Of a stretch of DNA of 64,000 nucleotides, positions 48,441 through 57,855 are shown piece after piece. Source of the stretch: Methylophaga sp. (GTDB taxonomy: Bacteria > Pseudomonadota > Gammaproteobacteria > Nitrosococcales > Methylophagaceae). The position numbers and the translations under genes were made by a program. The notes below the pieces were generated by a model. It had not been told where the DNA came from and ran no database searches. It saw nothing but the letters and a program-made list of their open reading frames with translations. Numbering within the stretch: the stretch's first letter is position 1; every line of letters starts with the position of its first letter. The DNA lies in assembly GCA_002733715.2 (NCBI GenBank), contig NVWQ02000053.1, positions 1 to 64,000 of the forward strand, in the 5' to 3' direction.

Positions 48441-50384
48441 TTAATAGCCACGATTGGCGTAAGCATTCATTAGTTCAGGAAAATCAATAATCAGTGAGAT
48501 CCGACCATCACCTGTAATTGTAGCACCTGCTAAGCCTTTAGTTCCTTGAAGTAATGCACCTAATGGTTTAATTACTACCTCTTCTTGACCGATTAATCTA
48601 TCAACGACAAAACCAACTCTTTGTGTGCCAACATTAACGATAACGACATGTTCAATTTCAGATTGTTCTGCTTCGTTAAAACTGCTTGCCAACCATTTAC
48701 GCAAATAGAATAAAGGCAGTGTTTTATTTCTAACCATGATCGTTTGCTGGCCATCAACTATATTTATTTTTGTTGTATCTAAGTGGAAAATTTCATTTAC
48801 ACTCACGAGTGGGAAGGCAAATATTTGGTCTCCCAAAATCACCATAAGAGTAGGCATAATCGCTAGTGTTAAGGGCACTTTAATGGTTAAAGTAGTCCCT
48901 GTTCCAACATTTGAGTTAATTTCAATAACACCATTTAGTTTTGAAATACTGGTCTTAACGACATCCATGCCCACACCGCGACCAGAGATATCTGAAATCT
49001 CCTTTTTCAGCGAAAAACCAGGGGCAAAAATCAATGCATAAGCCTCTGAATCAGTTAACCTAGAAGCTGATTCTTCATCCATCATGCCTTTCTCAACTGC
49101 TTTTTGGCGTAGTATGTCTGCATCCATACCTGCACCATCATCAGAAATGGTTAACAAGATATGGTCGCCTTCTTGAGCTGCACCTAAGACGACTTGGCCT
49201 AAACGTGGTTTACCAGCCGCTTCACGAACATCTGGCATTTCAACGCCATGGTCAACAGCATTTCTAACCAAATGCACGAGCGGGTCAGCTAATGCTTCTA
49301 CTAAATTTTTATCTAAATCAGTCTCTTCACCAAGTAATTCAAGATTAATTTCTTTCTTTAAACTTCGAGCCAGATCACGTACAACACGAGGAAACTTGCC
49401 AAAGACTTTTTTAATTGGCTGCATGCGTGTTTTCATCACCGCCGCTTGCAAGTCACTGGTGACAACAGCTAAGTTATTTACTGCTTTTGCCATTTCTTCA
49501 TCTTCAATCGTGGCTTCTAATGTAGTGATTCGGTTTCTGACTAACACTAATTCACCTACCATGTTCATGATTTCATCTAGGCGACTAGTATCAACACGGA
49601 CAGATGTTTCCGCTTGCTTAGGTGCTGCGGCAGGTTTTGCCGATGTTTGTTTTTTAGCTGGAGCAGGCGGAGCAGTTTCTTTTTTGGGTTCTGGTGCTTT
49701 TTCTTCCGGCTCTGGCTCAGGTTTAGTCTCTTCAGTTGTATTTGCTTTGTTACCTTGTAGCTCGTCTAATAACGCTTCAAATTCTTCATCGGTAATATCA
49801 TCACTATCATTCTTCGTATCAACTATAGATTTAGCTGCAGGTTCAGTCTTTCCGGGCGCACCTTCACCATGAAGTTGGTTCAGTAAAGCCTCGAACTCAT
49901 CATCCGTAATATCATCACTTTCAGCTGTATCCGAGCTTGCAATAACCTCAGGTTCGGGCTTAGGGTCTTCTTGCGCGGGAGCCTTGGTGTTATTACCATC
50001 TATATATTTTTGGAGTTGATTTAATATTTCCGGATCGGCGGGGCTAGGAAATTTACCCGATCTTGTCTCTGCAAACATAGCATTAAGAAAATCTAATACT
50101 TTGAGAAAGACATCCATCATGTCGGCATCGACGATAAGATCGCCTTGTCGGAGAATATTAAATAGATCTTCGCCTTTATGACAAAGGGCAACCATTGCAT
50201 CTAAGGCTAAAAAACCAGCACCACCTTTAATGGTATGGAAGCCCCGGAATATCTCGTTTAAGAGGTCACTATCTTCGGGTTTCGATTCTAACTCAACAAG
50301 CTGTTCATTGAGCCCTTCTAATATTTCATCTGCTTCAACTAGGAAATCTTGTAGAATTTCGTCGTTGGGGTCTAGTGCTGCCAT
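48441..50384 (-). CDS. cheA: chemotaxis histidine kinase CheA
   Basis: P1 RGFHTIKGGAGFLALDAMVALCHKGEDL; H-kinase DPLVHLVRNAVDHGVE...GDHILLTISDDGAGMD; C-terminal CheW-like domain. Confidence 0.96.
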   Translation of the reverse strand: MAALDPNDEILQDFLVEADEILEGLNEQLVELESKPEDSDLLNEIFRGFHTIKGGAGFLALDAMVALCHKGEDLFNILRQGDLIVDADMMDVFLKVLDFLNAMFAETRSGKFPSPADPEILNQLQKYIDGNNTKAPAQEDPKPEPEVIASSDTAESDDITDDEFEALLNQLHGEGAPGKTEPAAKSIVDTKNDSDDITDEEFEALLDELQGNKANTTEETKPEPEPEEKAPEPKKETAPPAPAKKQTSAKPAAAPKQAETSVRVDTSRLDEIMNMVGELVLVRNRITTLEATIEDEEMAKAVNNLAVVTSDLQAAVMKTRMQPIKKVFGKFPRVVRDLARSLKKEINLELLGEETDLDKNLVEALADPLVHLVRNAVDHGVEMPDVREAAGKPRLGQVVLGAAQEGDHILLTISDDGAGMDADILRQKAVEKGMMDEESASRLTDSEAYALIFAPGFSLKKEISDISGRGVGMDVVKTSISKLNGVIEINSNVGTGTTLTIKVPLTLAIMPTLMVILGDQIFAFPLVSVNEIFHLDTTKINIVDGQQTIMVRNKTLPLFYLRKWLASSFNEAEQSEIEHVVIVNVGTQRVGFVVDRLIGQEEVVIKPLGALLQGTKGLAGATITGDGRISLIIDFPELMNAYANRGY

Positions 50385-50398
50385 GTTTTTCTATCCTT

Positions 50399-51124
50399 CT
50401 AGAAGCCTAGACTTGATAGCAAATCATCGACCTCATCTTGGTTGTTGAGAACATTAGGGTTACCTTCCGCATTTATTTGTGGGCCTTCGGCCTTAATGGG
50501 GTCAACCTTTTTGTTATCTTTTGTATTATTATCAATATGTTTTCCAGCTACCTTAACTAGCTGAACTAAGTTACCCTCTACCTCTCCAACCAAATCAATA
50601 ACTTGGCGGATCACTTGCCCCGTTATATCCTGAAACCCTTGTGCCATAATTATTTCTGATAAATTGGCATGAATTTGTTCAGAATGCTGTTTTACTATTG
50701 GCAAATAAGATTCTATTAATGATTGAAATTCATCTGCGTTCATTTCTTTTATGCGAAAACGATGCCAACTTTCATCAATTTGCTCAGCTGTTTGTTTCAG
50801 TTCAGAAGTGAGGGGTAAAGTTTGATCGATAAAGCCCAGTGTTTTATGTGCCGCATCTTCAGTTGTTTTAATAACGAAATTTAGACGATCTCGTGTATCG
50901 GGCATTTCATTTTCAGTGAGATCAATTAAACGTGCATCAACATCAAAATTATTAAGCGAATCATGTAATTCACGGGTTAATTTTCCTACTTCTTGGAATA
51001 AATCACTTTCTTGAGATTGCGTTAGAATAAGAAGTTGTTGCTCAACTTGTTGCTCATCATTATTTTCTAGTGCGGTGACTAGAGCGCGGGCGGCTTCAAG
51101 CTGAACATGATTGCTAGTATCCAT
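50399..51124 (-). CDS. cheZ: protein phosphatase CheZ
   Basis: AQGFQDITGQVIRQVIDLVGEVE; C-terminal DEVDDLLSSLGF. Confidence 0.94.
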   Translation of the reverse strand: MDTSNHVQLEAARALVTALENNDEQQVEQQLLILTQSQESDLFQEVGKLTRELHDSLNNFDVDARLIDLTENEMPDTRDRLNFVIKTTEDAAHKTLGFIDQTLPLTSELKQTAEQIDESWHRFRIKEMNADEFQSLIESYLPIVKQHSEQIHANLSEIIMAQGFQDITGQVIRQVIDLVGEVEGNLVQLVKVAGKHIDNNTKDNKKVDPIKAEGPQINAEGNPNVLNNQDEVDDLLSSLGF

Positions 51125-51139
51125 AAGGAATCCTTTGAT

Positions 51140-51526
51140 TTATGAATCGATACGCTCAAATATCTTGTCGATTTTGTCCTTAAGGGTAGCAGCGGTGAAA
51201 GGTTTGACTATATAGCCATTTACGCCCGCTTGAGCTGCAACAATAATTTGCTCACGTTTGGTTTCAGCAGTAACCATTAAAACAGGCATTGAAGAAAGAT
51301 TTTCATCGGCGCGTACGGCTTTTAGTAAATCAATTCCTTGCATACCTGGCATATTCCAGTCGGTAACAAGAAAATCGATACCGCCGGCTTGTAAAATAGG
51401 CAATGCAGTGAGACCGTCATCGGCTTCTTCAGTGTTATTAAACCCCAAATCACGGAGTAGATTTTTTATAATACGTCGCATTGTTGAAAAATCGTCAACA
51501 ATAAGGATTTTCATGTTCTTATCCAA
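51140..51526 (-). CDS. cheY: chemotaxis response regulator CheY
   Basis: [40 protein letters not shown]...[21 protein letters not shown]...[17 protein letters not shown]. Confidence 0.97.
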   Translation of the reverse strand: MDKNMKILIVDDFSTMRRIIKNLLRDLGFNNTEEADDGLTALPILQAGGIDFLVTDWNMPGMQGIDLLKAVRADENLSSMPVLMVTAETKREQIIVAAQAGVNGYIVKPFTAATLKDKIDKIFERIDS

Positions 51527-51547
51527 GATAAGTCTCCATCTTTATAT

Positions 51548-52288
51548 TTAATTAAACCAATCACCCAATTTAGAGCGAAGCCGGATAACTGTTTGGCTGT
51601 GAATTTGACTAACACGCGATTCACTTACTTCTAATACTTCACCAATTTCTTTTAGGTTAAGCTCTTCATTATAATACAGCCCCATCAACAAACGCTCACG
51701 ATCAGGTAACATTTTTATTGCATTGGCTAAGGCATCTTTAAAATCATTTGATTGTAATGAGTCGACAGGCCCTGATACCACTTCTGAAATAGGGTGTGCA
51801 TTGACTTCATCACCGTTGTTAAATTCATCTAAACTGAACACATGATGCCCTGTAGAGTCATGCAATTGCTGATAATATTCGTCGAGGCTTAATCCTAAGG
51901 CAGCTGCAATTTCTTTATCATTTGCATTACGGCCTTTTTGTTGTTCGATTGACTGTATTGCAGCAGAAATTTCACGTGCTTTGCGATGAACTGAGCGGGG
52001 CGCCCAATCGTTGCGACGAATTTCATCAAGCATTGAACCACGAATTCTAATGCCTGCATAGGTTTCAAAACTGGCACCTTGGTTGGCATCATAATTTTGT
52101 GCTGCATCCATCAATCCCATCATGCCCGTTTGAATCAGGTCATCGACATCAACCGTGTGTGGCAGACGTGCAATTAGATGATAGGCAATGCGTTTTACTA
52201 ACGAGGCATGTTGTTCGACAATTTCATTCATTGAACGGGGTGATGTTGTTGTTTCAGAGTACATTGCTAGTCCATTCACTGTGGGCAT
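51548..52288 (-). CDS. fliA: RNA polymerase sigma factor FliA (sigma-28)
   Basis: HASLVKRIAYHLIARLPHTVDVDDLIQTGMMGLMDAAQNYDANQGASFETYAGIRIRGSMLDEIRRNDWAPRSVHRKAREI. Confidence 0.97.
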   Translation of the reverse strand: MPTVNGLAMYSETTTSPRSMNEIVEQHASLVKRIAYHLIARLPHTVDVDDLIQTGMMGLMDAAQNYDANQGASFETYAGIRIRGSMLDEIRRNDWAPRSVHRKAREISAAIQSIEQQKGRNANDKEIAAALGLSLDEYYQQLHDSTGHHVFSLDEFNNGDEVNAHPISEVVSGPVDSLQSNDFKDALANAIKMLPDRERLLMGLYYNEELNLKEIGEVLEVSESRVSQIHSQTVIRLRSKLGDWFN

Positions 52289-52289
52289 C

Positions 52290-52539
52290 TCTCTTGATTC
52301 AAGTATTGTTCTGGCAACGCCAAAAAGTTATTATCAAGGCATAATTTGCGATGAATGGTTATTCCCTTCATAAGAATTATAACGCAGAGGGTAGCTTTTT
52401 GGCTAAGCCCCAAAGGGCGAACCTTCAAACACTCATCTTCGTTGTTATATTCCTTGCGAAAGGGAATAACCATTTGCTGCGGAATATGCCTAGAATATGA
52501 GTGTTTGAAGGCTCGCAGAATAATACTTGAATCAAGAGA
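52290..52539. repeat. MITE-like intergenic element with three inverted-repeat pairs between fliA and fleN
   Basis: A: 52290-52313/52516-52539 (23/24); B: 52338-52368/52460-52490 (23/31, with inner 15/15); C: 52417-52436/52497-52516 (19/20); order A-B-C-B'-C'-A'. Confidence 0.88.
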
Positions 52540-52547
52540 AATCCCCA

Positions 52548-53420
52548 TCATGCGATATCCAAACTGGCTTGTATTAGTCGTTCAATAAAGAACTCCATAT
52601 GACCTCGCGGTTGTTTTTGGACAGGCCAGTGGGCAACTTTTTTAGCTAAATGAGTAAAGGCGGTGGCTGATTTACTTCGCGGAAGAAAATCAACAACAGC
52701 ACGTTGTTTTTTAACGGCACGTCGCAGATCTTCATCAAAAGGAACGATGCCCATAAAGTCGAGGCTAACGTCAAGAAAACGGTCACAAACCAGTGATATT
52801 TTATTAAATAGTTCACGGCCTTCTTGAACGTTACGTGTCATATTGGCAATGATATGAAAACGCTCTAAATCATATTCTTTACTTAATAGTTTGATTAATG
52901 CGTAGGCGTCAGTGATAGATGCGGGTTCATCACAGACAACAATAATTACTTCTTGTGCTGCGCGAGTGAAGCTAATGACACTGTCAGCAATGCCTGCCGC
53001 ACTATCAATGAGTAAAACATCAATATGCTGGTCCATATCGCTGAATGCTTGAATCATACCTGCATGTTCGGCAGGGCTGAGTTCAGCCATTTTTTGAATA
53101 CCAGAAGCGGCGGGAATAATTTTTAAACCAGAAGGGCCTTCGACGATAATGTCATTGAGGGACTTACTACCATCTAATACATGAAGTAAATTATATTGCG
53201 GGTGCAAACCCAGCATCACATCAATATTTGCTAAACCTAGATCAGCATCTAATAGCAACACTTCTTTGCCCTGTGAGGCAAGTGCAACACCAATATTAAC
53301 CGTAACATTTGTTTTACCTACGCCACCTTTACCGCTTGCGATAGCAATAACTTTGACGGGTCTTGGTTGGGATGTCATTTTTCTTAGACCATTAGCTTGA
53401 TCATCGGGTGCATCAGCCAT
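52548..53420 (-). CDS. fleN: flagellar number regulator FleN/FlhG (MinD-like ATPase)
   Basis: VKVIAIASGKGGVGKTNVTVNIGVALASQGKEVLLLDADLGLANIDVMLGLHPQYNLLHVLDG; start MADAPDDQ at 53420. Confidence 0.95.
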   Translation of the reverse strand: MADAPDDQANGLRKMTSQPRPVKVIAIASGKGGVGKTNVTVNIGVALASQGKEVLLLDADLGLANIDVMLGLHPQYNLLHVLDGSKSLNDIIVEGPSGLKIIPAASGIQKMAELSPAEHAGMIQAFSDMDQHIDVLLIDSAAGIADSVISFTRAAQEVIIVVCDEPASITDAYALIKLLSKEYDLERFHIIANMTRNVQEGRELFNKISLVCDRFLDVSLDFMGIVPFDEDLRRAVKKQRAVVDFLPRSKSATAFTHLAKKVAHWPVQKQPRGHMEFFIERLIQASLDIA

Positions 53421-54606
53421 AAGCGGCAAAACCTCCATAAGTAGATACTGTTTGTGGATCCAATTGTTCTTCATTCATCAGCACGCTTGCTTGTTTGACC
53501 AGTGCATTAGGGCGCGCCAAGCTAAAGTCTTCAGGCACTTGCTGACCATTACAAACATAGGCTAATGGCAAGTTGTGTTGAATTAAAGCTGAGATCGCAC
53601 CGCCTAGGCTATTTGTTTCATCTGTTTTAGTCAAAATACACCCTTTCAAATTAAGATGTGAGAACGCATTAATAATATCATTCATCACGCTAGACTGCGT
53701 GGTTGCAGATAAGGTTAAGTAATTTCTAATCATAGGGGATTGATGCTGTAATAGCGAGAACTTCTCAGTGATTTTCATATCACGCTGACTCATTCCTGCA
53801 GTATCAATGAGGATAAATCGACGATCAAGTAATTCATTTAATGCATCACCTAGTTCTTGGTGTGTTTTAGCAACACGAACAGGTACGCCTAAAATTTTGG
53901 CATAGGTGCGTAATTGTTCTTGGCCACCAATGCGATAGCAATCAGTGGTGATTAATGCGACATTTTTAGCGCCATGTTTAAGTGCGCAACGTGCTGCTAT
54001 CTTGGCGATAGTAGTTGTTTTTCCTACTCCTGTTGGTCCAACTAAGGCATAAATCCCCCCCGTGCTAATGATGTCATTATCTTGTGTTTCAATTTGACTT
54101 GCTAATGAGGCAAGGCAGCGTAACCAAGCCGTTTCTAAATTATCGGTATCGCGTGCATTGGCTGTTATTTGTTTGGCCACATCAACATTAACCCCCATTT
54201 TTAAGCAACGTTGTAACAACTGTAATTGCATTGGGTTAGCATGTTTCATATCTTTCCACGCTAGATCAGACATCTGATTTTCGAGCATGTTTTTTAGCCC
54301 GGCCATTTCTTTACGCATTTGAATTAAAGTAGGCTCTTGTGACCAAATATTCTGTGGTGGTTGTGCTGGCGGAGCAGCCACATGTTGTGATGGATTAATT
54401 TCCACCGGAGGAACTTCAGATTGAACTGCAGGCGTGACTTGCGGACTGCGATTGAATTTACTTTCGTCATAATCGGTTGCCGCAACAATTTCAACACCAC
54501 CGTCAACACGATTGTTAGATAAAATAACGGCATCAGCGCCGAGCACATCACGTACTTCTTTTAGGGCTTGGCGAACATCTGCTGCGTGGAAACGTTTAAT
54601 TTTCAT
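53413..54606 (-). CDS. flhF: flagellar biosynthesis GTPase FlhF
   Basis: MKIKRFHAADVRQALKEVRDVLGADAVILSNNRVDGGVEIVAA...YALVGPTGVGKTTTIAKIAARCALKHGAKNVALITTDCYRIGGQEQLRTYAKILGVPV. Confidence 0.97.
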   Translation of the reverse strand: MKIKRFHAADVRQALKEVRDVLGADAVILSNNRVDGGVEIVAATDYDESKFNRSPQVTPAVQSEVPPVEINPSQHVAAPPAQPPQNIWSQEPTLIQMRKEMAGLKNMLENQMSDLAWKDMKHANPMQLQLLQRCLKMGVNVDVAKQITANARDTDNLETAWLRCLASLASQIETQDNDIISTGGIYALVGPTGVGKTTTIAKIAARCALKHGAKNVALITTDCYRIGGQEQLRTYAKILGVPVRVAKTHQELGDALNELLDRRFILIDTAGMSQRDMKITEKFSLLQHQSPMIRNYLTLSATTQSSVMNDIINAFSHLNLKGCILTKTDETNSLGGAISALIQHNLPLAYVCNGQQVPEDFSLARPNALVKQASVLMNEEQLDPQTVSTYGGFAAYG

Positions 54607-54624
54607 AATATATCCTTCAAAGTG

Positions 54625-56709
54625 TTAACGACCGACGTTCGCAACGATTCTAATTTGTTTGTCATCAGGTATTTCGTTATACGACAATACATTCAGAGAG
54701 GGGATGGAATGACGAATAAAACGCGAAATCCATGTCCGTAAACCGGCTTGAACAACAAGAATTGAAGATTCTCCTGTCATTTCTTGTCGTTGCGCCGCGT
54801 CTTGTAAATTTTTGTGCATATTTTCAGCAAGTCCTGGTTCTAAGTTCGCACTACCTTCACCGGTAGCCTGTAATGTTTGAAGCAATATCTGTTCCAATTC
54901 TGGATCTAATGTAATTATAGGTAGATCAGGTTTTACGCCATTTATATTCTGGATAATCGCATGACTAAGCGCCATACGTGTTGCAGCGGTCAGTGCATCT
55001 TGCTCTGGATTTCGTGTGGCTTGTTCCGATATTGCTTCAGTAATGGTTCTTACATCACGTATAGGCACATTTTCTTCAAGTAAATTTTGTAATACTTTAT
55101 GTATGCTGCCGAGCGGTAAAATATCTGGCACTAAACCTTCAACCAGTTTTGGTGCTGTTTTAGCTAGATTATCAAGCAGTTGCTGAACTTCTTCTCTTCC
55201 TAATAAATCATGAGAATGAGTTTGTAATATTTTGCTGAGATGAGTAGCGATAACCGTATCAACATCAACAACGGTATAACCTTGTGCTTGAGCATGATCT
55301 TTCTGGTTAGGTTCAATCCAAACAGCATCTAGCCCAAACGCAGGATCTTGCCCTTTAATGCCGTCTAGTTCGCCAAAAACTTGACCCGGGTTAATCGCCA
55401 TCATGCGATCAGGGTAAATTTCTGCTTCGCCAAAGGTGACACCAAATAGAGTGATTTGATAAGCTGTAGGTGCTAAGTCAAGATTGTCACGAATATGCAC
55501 GGGTGGAATGAGGAAACCTAAATCTTGAGAAATCTTTTTACGGATCCCTTTGATTCTAGACATTAATTGACCGCCTTGGTTTTTATCAACTAATGGAATA
55601 AGCCGGTAACCAATTTCTAGGCCAATAGGATCAACAGGGCTAAGGTCATCCCAACTAAGATCGCGTTGCTCTTGAGGAGCTTCTGCTTCTGTCACGGTAG
55701 GAACAATATTTTCTGCTGCGGCAACTTTTTGACGTTGCATCATTGTCCATGATGCATAGCCGCCTAGCGCACCAAATAAAAGAAAAGGTACGTTTGGCAT
55801 ACCAGGAATTAACCCCATTCCGCCGATAATGCCTGAGGTAATATAAAGTGTTTTTGGGTTTTTGAATAATTGACCAAGAATTTGTTCGCCCATATCTTGC
55901 TCTTTGGTTGAGCGTGTAACTAATAAACCAGCAGCAGTGGCTAATAATAATGATGGAAGTTGGGCAACTAAACCGTCACCAATAGTGAGTAGAGTGTAAT
56001 TGTGTGCAGCTTCGGCAAAGCTTAAATCGTGATGAACAATACCAATAATGAAGCCACCGATAAGATTAATGAATAAGATCAATATACCGGCAATAGCATC
56101 ACCACGCACAAATTTACTGGCACCGTCCATTGAGCCATAAAAATCAGATTCTTGCATGATTTCTTCACGGCGATCACGGGCTTCATCTTGATCAATTATG
56201 CCAGCATTAAGATCAGCATCAATTGCCATTTGTTTGCCTGGCATTGAATCTAAGGTGAATCGGGCGCTTACTTCAGCGATACGTGTTGCGCCTTTGGTGA
56301 CCACTACAAAATTGATAATGACTAAAATGGCAAATACTACAAAACCAACCGTGTAATTACCGCCAATAACAAATTCACCAAAGGCCTCGATTACATTGCC
56401 TGCAGCGGCAGTGCCGGTATGTCCTTCAAGTAATACCACACGCGTTGAGGCAACATTAAGGGCAAGGCGAAGTAGGGTGGCAATAAGAAGAATACTGGGG
56501 AAAGAAGCAAAGTGGAGCGGTTTAAGTACGTATATGCTGGCAAGCATAATAATGAGGGAGAGTGCGATATTAAAACTAAACAGCATATCTAGCATGAAAG
56601 GAGGAAGTGGGATTATCACCATGGCGAGTAAAGCGACCACTATTAATGGGGCACCTATATTTCCAGTGATGATAGGTTTTAAACGGGCAAAGATATCGTT
56701 GTTTTCCAT
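54625..56709 (-). CDS. flhA: flagellar biosynthesis protein FlhA
   Basis: 694 aa; FPSILLIATLLRLALNVASTRVVLLEGHTGTAAAGNVIEAFGEFVIGGNYTVGFVVFAILVIINFVVVTKGATRIAEVSARFTLDSMPGKQMAIDADLNAG. Confidence 0.98.
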   Translation of the reverse strand: MENNDIFARLKPIITGNIGAPLIVVALLAMVIIPLPPFMLDMLFSFNIALSLIIMLASIYVLKPLHFASFPSILLIATLLRLALNVASTRVVLLEGHTGTAAAGNVIEAFGEFVIGGNYTVGFVVFAILVIINFVVVTKGATRIAEVSARFTLDSMPGKQMAIDADLNAGIIDQDEARDRREEIMQESDFYGSMDGASKFVRGDAIAGILILFINLIGGFIIGIVHHDLSFAEAAHNYTLLTIGDGLVAQLPSLLLATAAGLLVTRSTKEQDMGEQILGQLFKNPKTLYITSGIIGGMGLIPGMPNVPFLLFGALGGYASWTMMQRQKVAAAENIVPTVTEAEAPQEQRDLSWDDLSPVDPIGLEIGYRLIPLVDKNQGGQLMSRIKGIRKKISQDLGFLIPPVHIRDNLDLAPTAYQITLFGVTFGEAEIYPDRMMAINPGQVFGELDGIKGQDPAFGLDAVWIEPNQKDHAQAQGYTVVDVDTVIATHLSKILQTHSHDLLGREEVQQLLDNLAKTAPKLVEGLVPDILPLGSIHKVLQNLLEENVPIRDVRTITEAISEQATRNPEQDALTAATRMALSHAIIQNINGVKPDLPIITLDPELEQILLQTLQATGEGSANLEPGLAENMHKNLQDAAQRQEMTGESSILVVQAGLRTWISRFIRHSIPSLNVLSYNEIPDDKQIRIVANVGR

Positions 56710-56721
56710 CTTAAAATCTAC

Positions 56722-57855
56722 CTAATCTTGTTTTAATTCATCTGGTATTGGCAAGTCCTCCGTATTAAGTTGTGGTTTATTACCACCGTGATTATTGTAG
56801 CGACGTAATTGGAAGACAAACGCTAGTATTTGAGCTATTGCAATATACAGACCAGCTGGGATCTCTTCGCCTAATTCTGTACTAAAATAAATGGCGCGAG
56901 TGAGTGGTGGGGCTGAAATAATAGGTACTTCATTGGCATCACCAACGCTGCGAATATGTTGTGCAATTAAGTCTGCACCTTTGGCGACAACAACCGGTGC
57001 ACCGGTTCCAGACTGCTCATATTTCAATGCAATTGCGTAGTGTGTTGGGTTGGTAATAATCACGTCAGCCTGTGGCACATCTTGCATCATACGTTGTTGT
57101 GACAGTTCCACCTGCATGCGACGTATACGGCCTTTGAGTTCGGGGTTACCATCTGTTTCTTTGCTTTCATCTTTGACTTCTTGCTTGGTCATTTTAAGTT
57201 GGCGAATATGATTCCAATGTTGAAAGGGCACATCGATTAAAGCAATAAGCAATAAGCTACTTGAGATGGCAAGAAAGACCCAAAGTACTAAAGAACCTAG
57301 GGATGCCATCGCCACATCGACTTCTTGCATACCAAGTGTCAATAATTGGTCACGTAAACTCCATAGAAGAAGTGTTGAAATGATGCCGACCAGGAAGAAT
57401 TTTGCTAATGCTTTTACGAGCTCTATTAGACCTTGTGGTCCTAAAATGCGTTTGAGTCCCTTAAGTGGATCTAATTTATCTGGCTTAACGGCCATTGCCT
57501 GAGTCGAGAAATTCCAGCCACCTATGCTGGCAGGGGCAATTAGGGCAGCCAAAACAGTGATAGCTAAAAATGAGCCGAGATCAAGGGCAATGATCTCAAT
57601 AGAATGCAGAAAATGCTGTGCCATTGCAGCGGGATCAAAGATTTCTTTTCGGGTCACACTAAATGAAACGTTCATAACATTAGCGATGCTCTGTATCATG
57701 CGTTCACCCAAAAACATCATGCCAACAGCACTGGCAATAAGCACGATAACGGTGGTGAATTCTTTTGAACGCGGAACTTGTCCCTTCTCTCGGGCATCGG
57801 TTAACCGCTTGGCCGACGGCTGTTCGCTTTTTTCTTGACCTGATTCTTCAGCCAT
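56722..57855 (-). CDS. flhB: flagellar biosynthesis protein FlhB
   Basis: EKSEQPSAKRLTDAREKGQVPRSKE...DVIITNPTHYAIALKYE (NPTH autocleavage motif). Confidence 0.98.
   Translation of the reverse strand: MAEESGQEKSEQPSAKRLTDAREKGQVPRSKEFTTVIVLIASAVGMMFLGERMIQSIANVMNVSFSVTRKEIFDPAAMAQHFLHSIEIIALDLGSFLAITVLAALIAPASIGGWNFSTQAMAVKPDKLDPLKGLKRILGPQGLIELVKALAKFFLVGIISTLLLWSLRDQLLTLGMQEVDVAMASLGSLVLWVFLAISSSLLLIALIDVPFQHWNHIRQLKMTKQEVKDESKETDGNPELKGRIRRMQVELSQQRMMQDVPQADVIITNPTHYAIALKYEQSGTGAPVVVAKGADLIAQHIRSVGDANEVPIISAPPLTRAIYFSTELGEEIPAGLYIAIAQILAFVFQLRRYNNHGGNKPQLNTEDLPIPDELKQD

Noticed and set aside
49396-49872. 158-aa plus-strand ORF antisense to cheA
   Set aside because: Shadow frame of a low-complexity Ala/Glu/Pro linker in cheA; Ser/Gly-rich with no recognisable domain.
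52377-52450. Second attC site suggested by ttataac...gttatat in the fliA-fleN element
   Set aside because: It lacks the GTTCAA/TTAACTCAA cores, cassette boundary box and cassette ORF found at 29374-30045; better described as part of the MITE-like palindrome.
52276-52551. 91-aa minus-strand ORF (MMGISLDSSIILRAFKHSYSRHIPQQ...) between fliA and fleN
   Set aside because: It lies entirely within the palindromic element at 52290-52539; its open frame is better explained by the repeat sequence than by a real gene.
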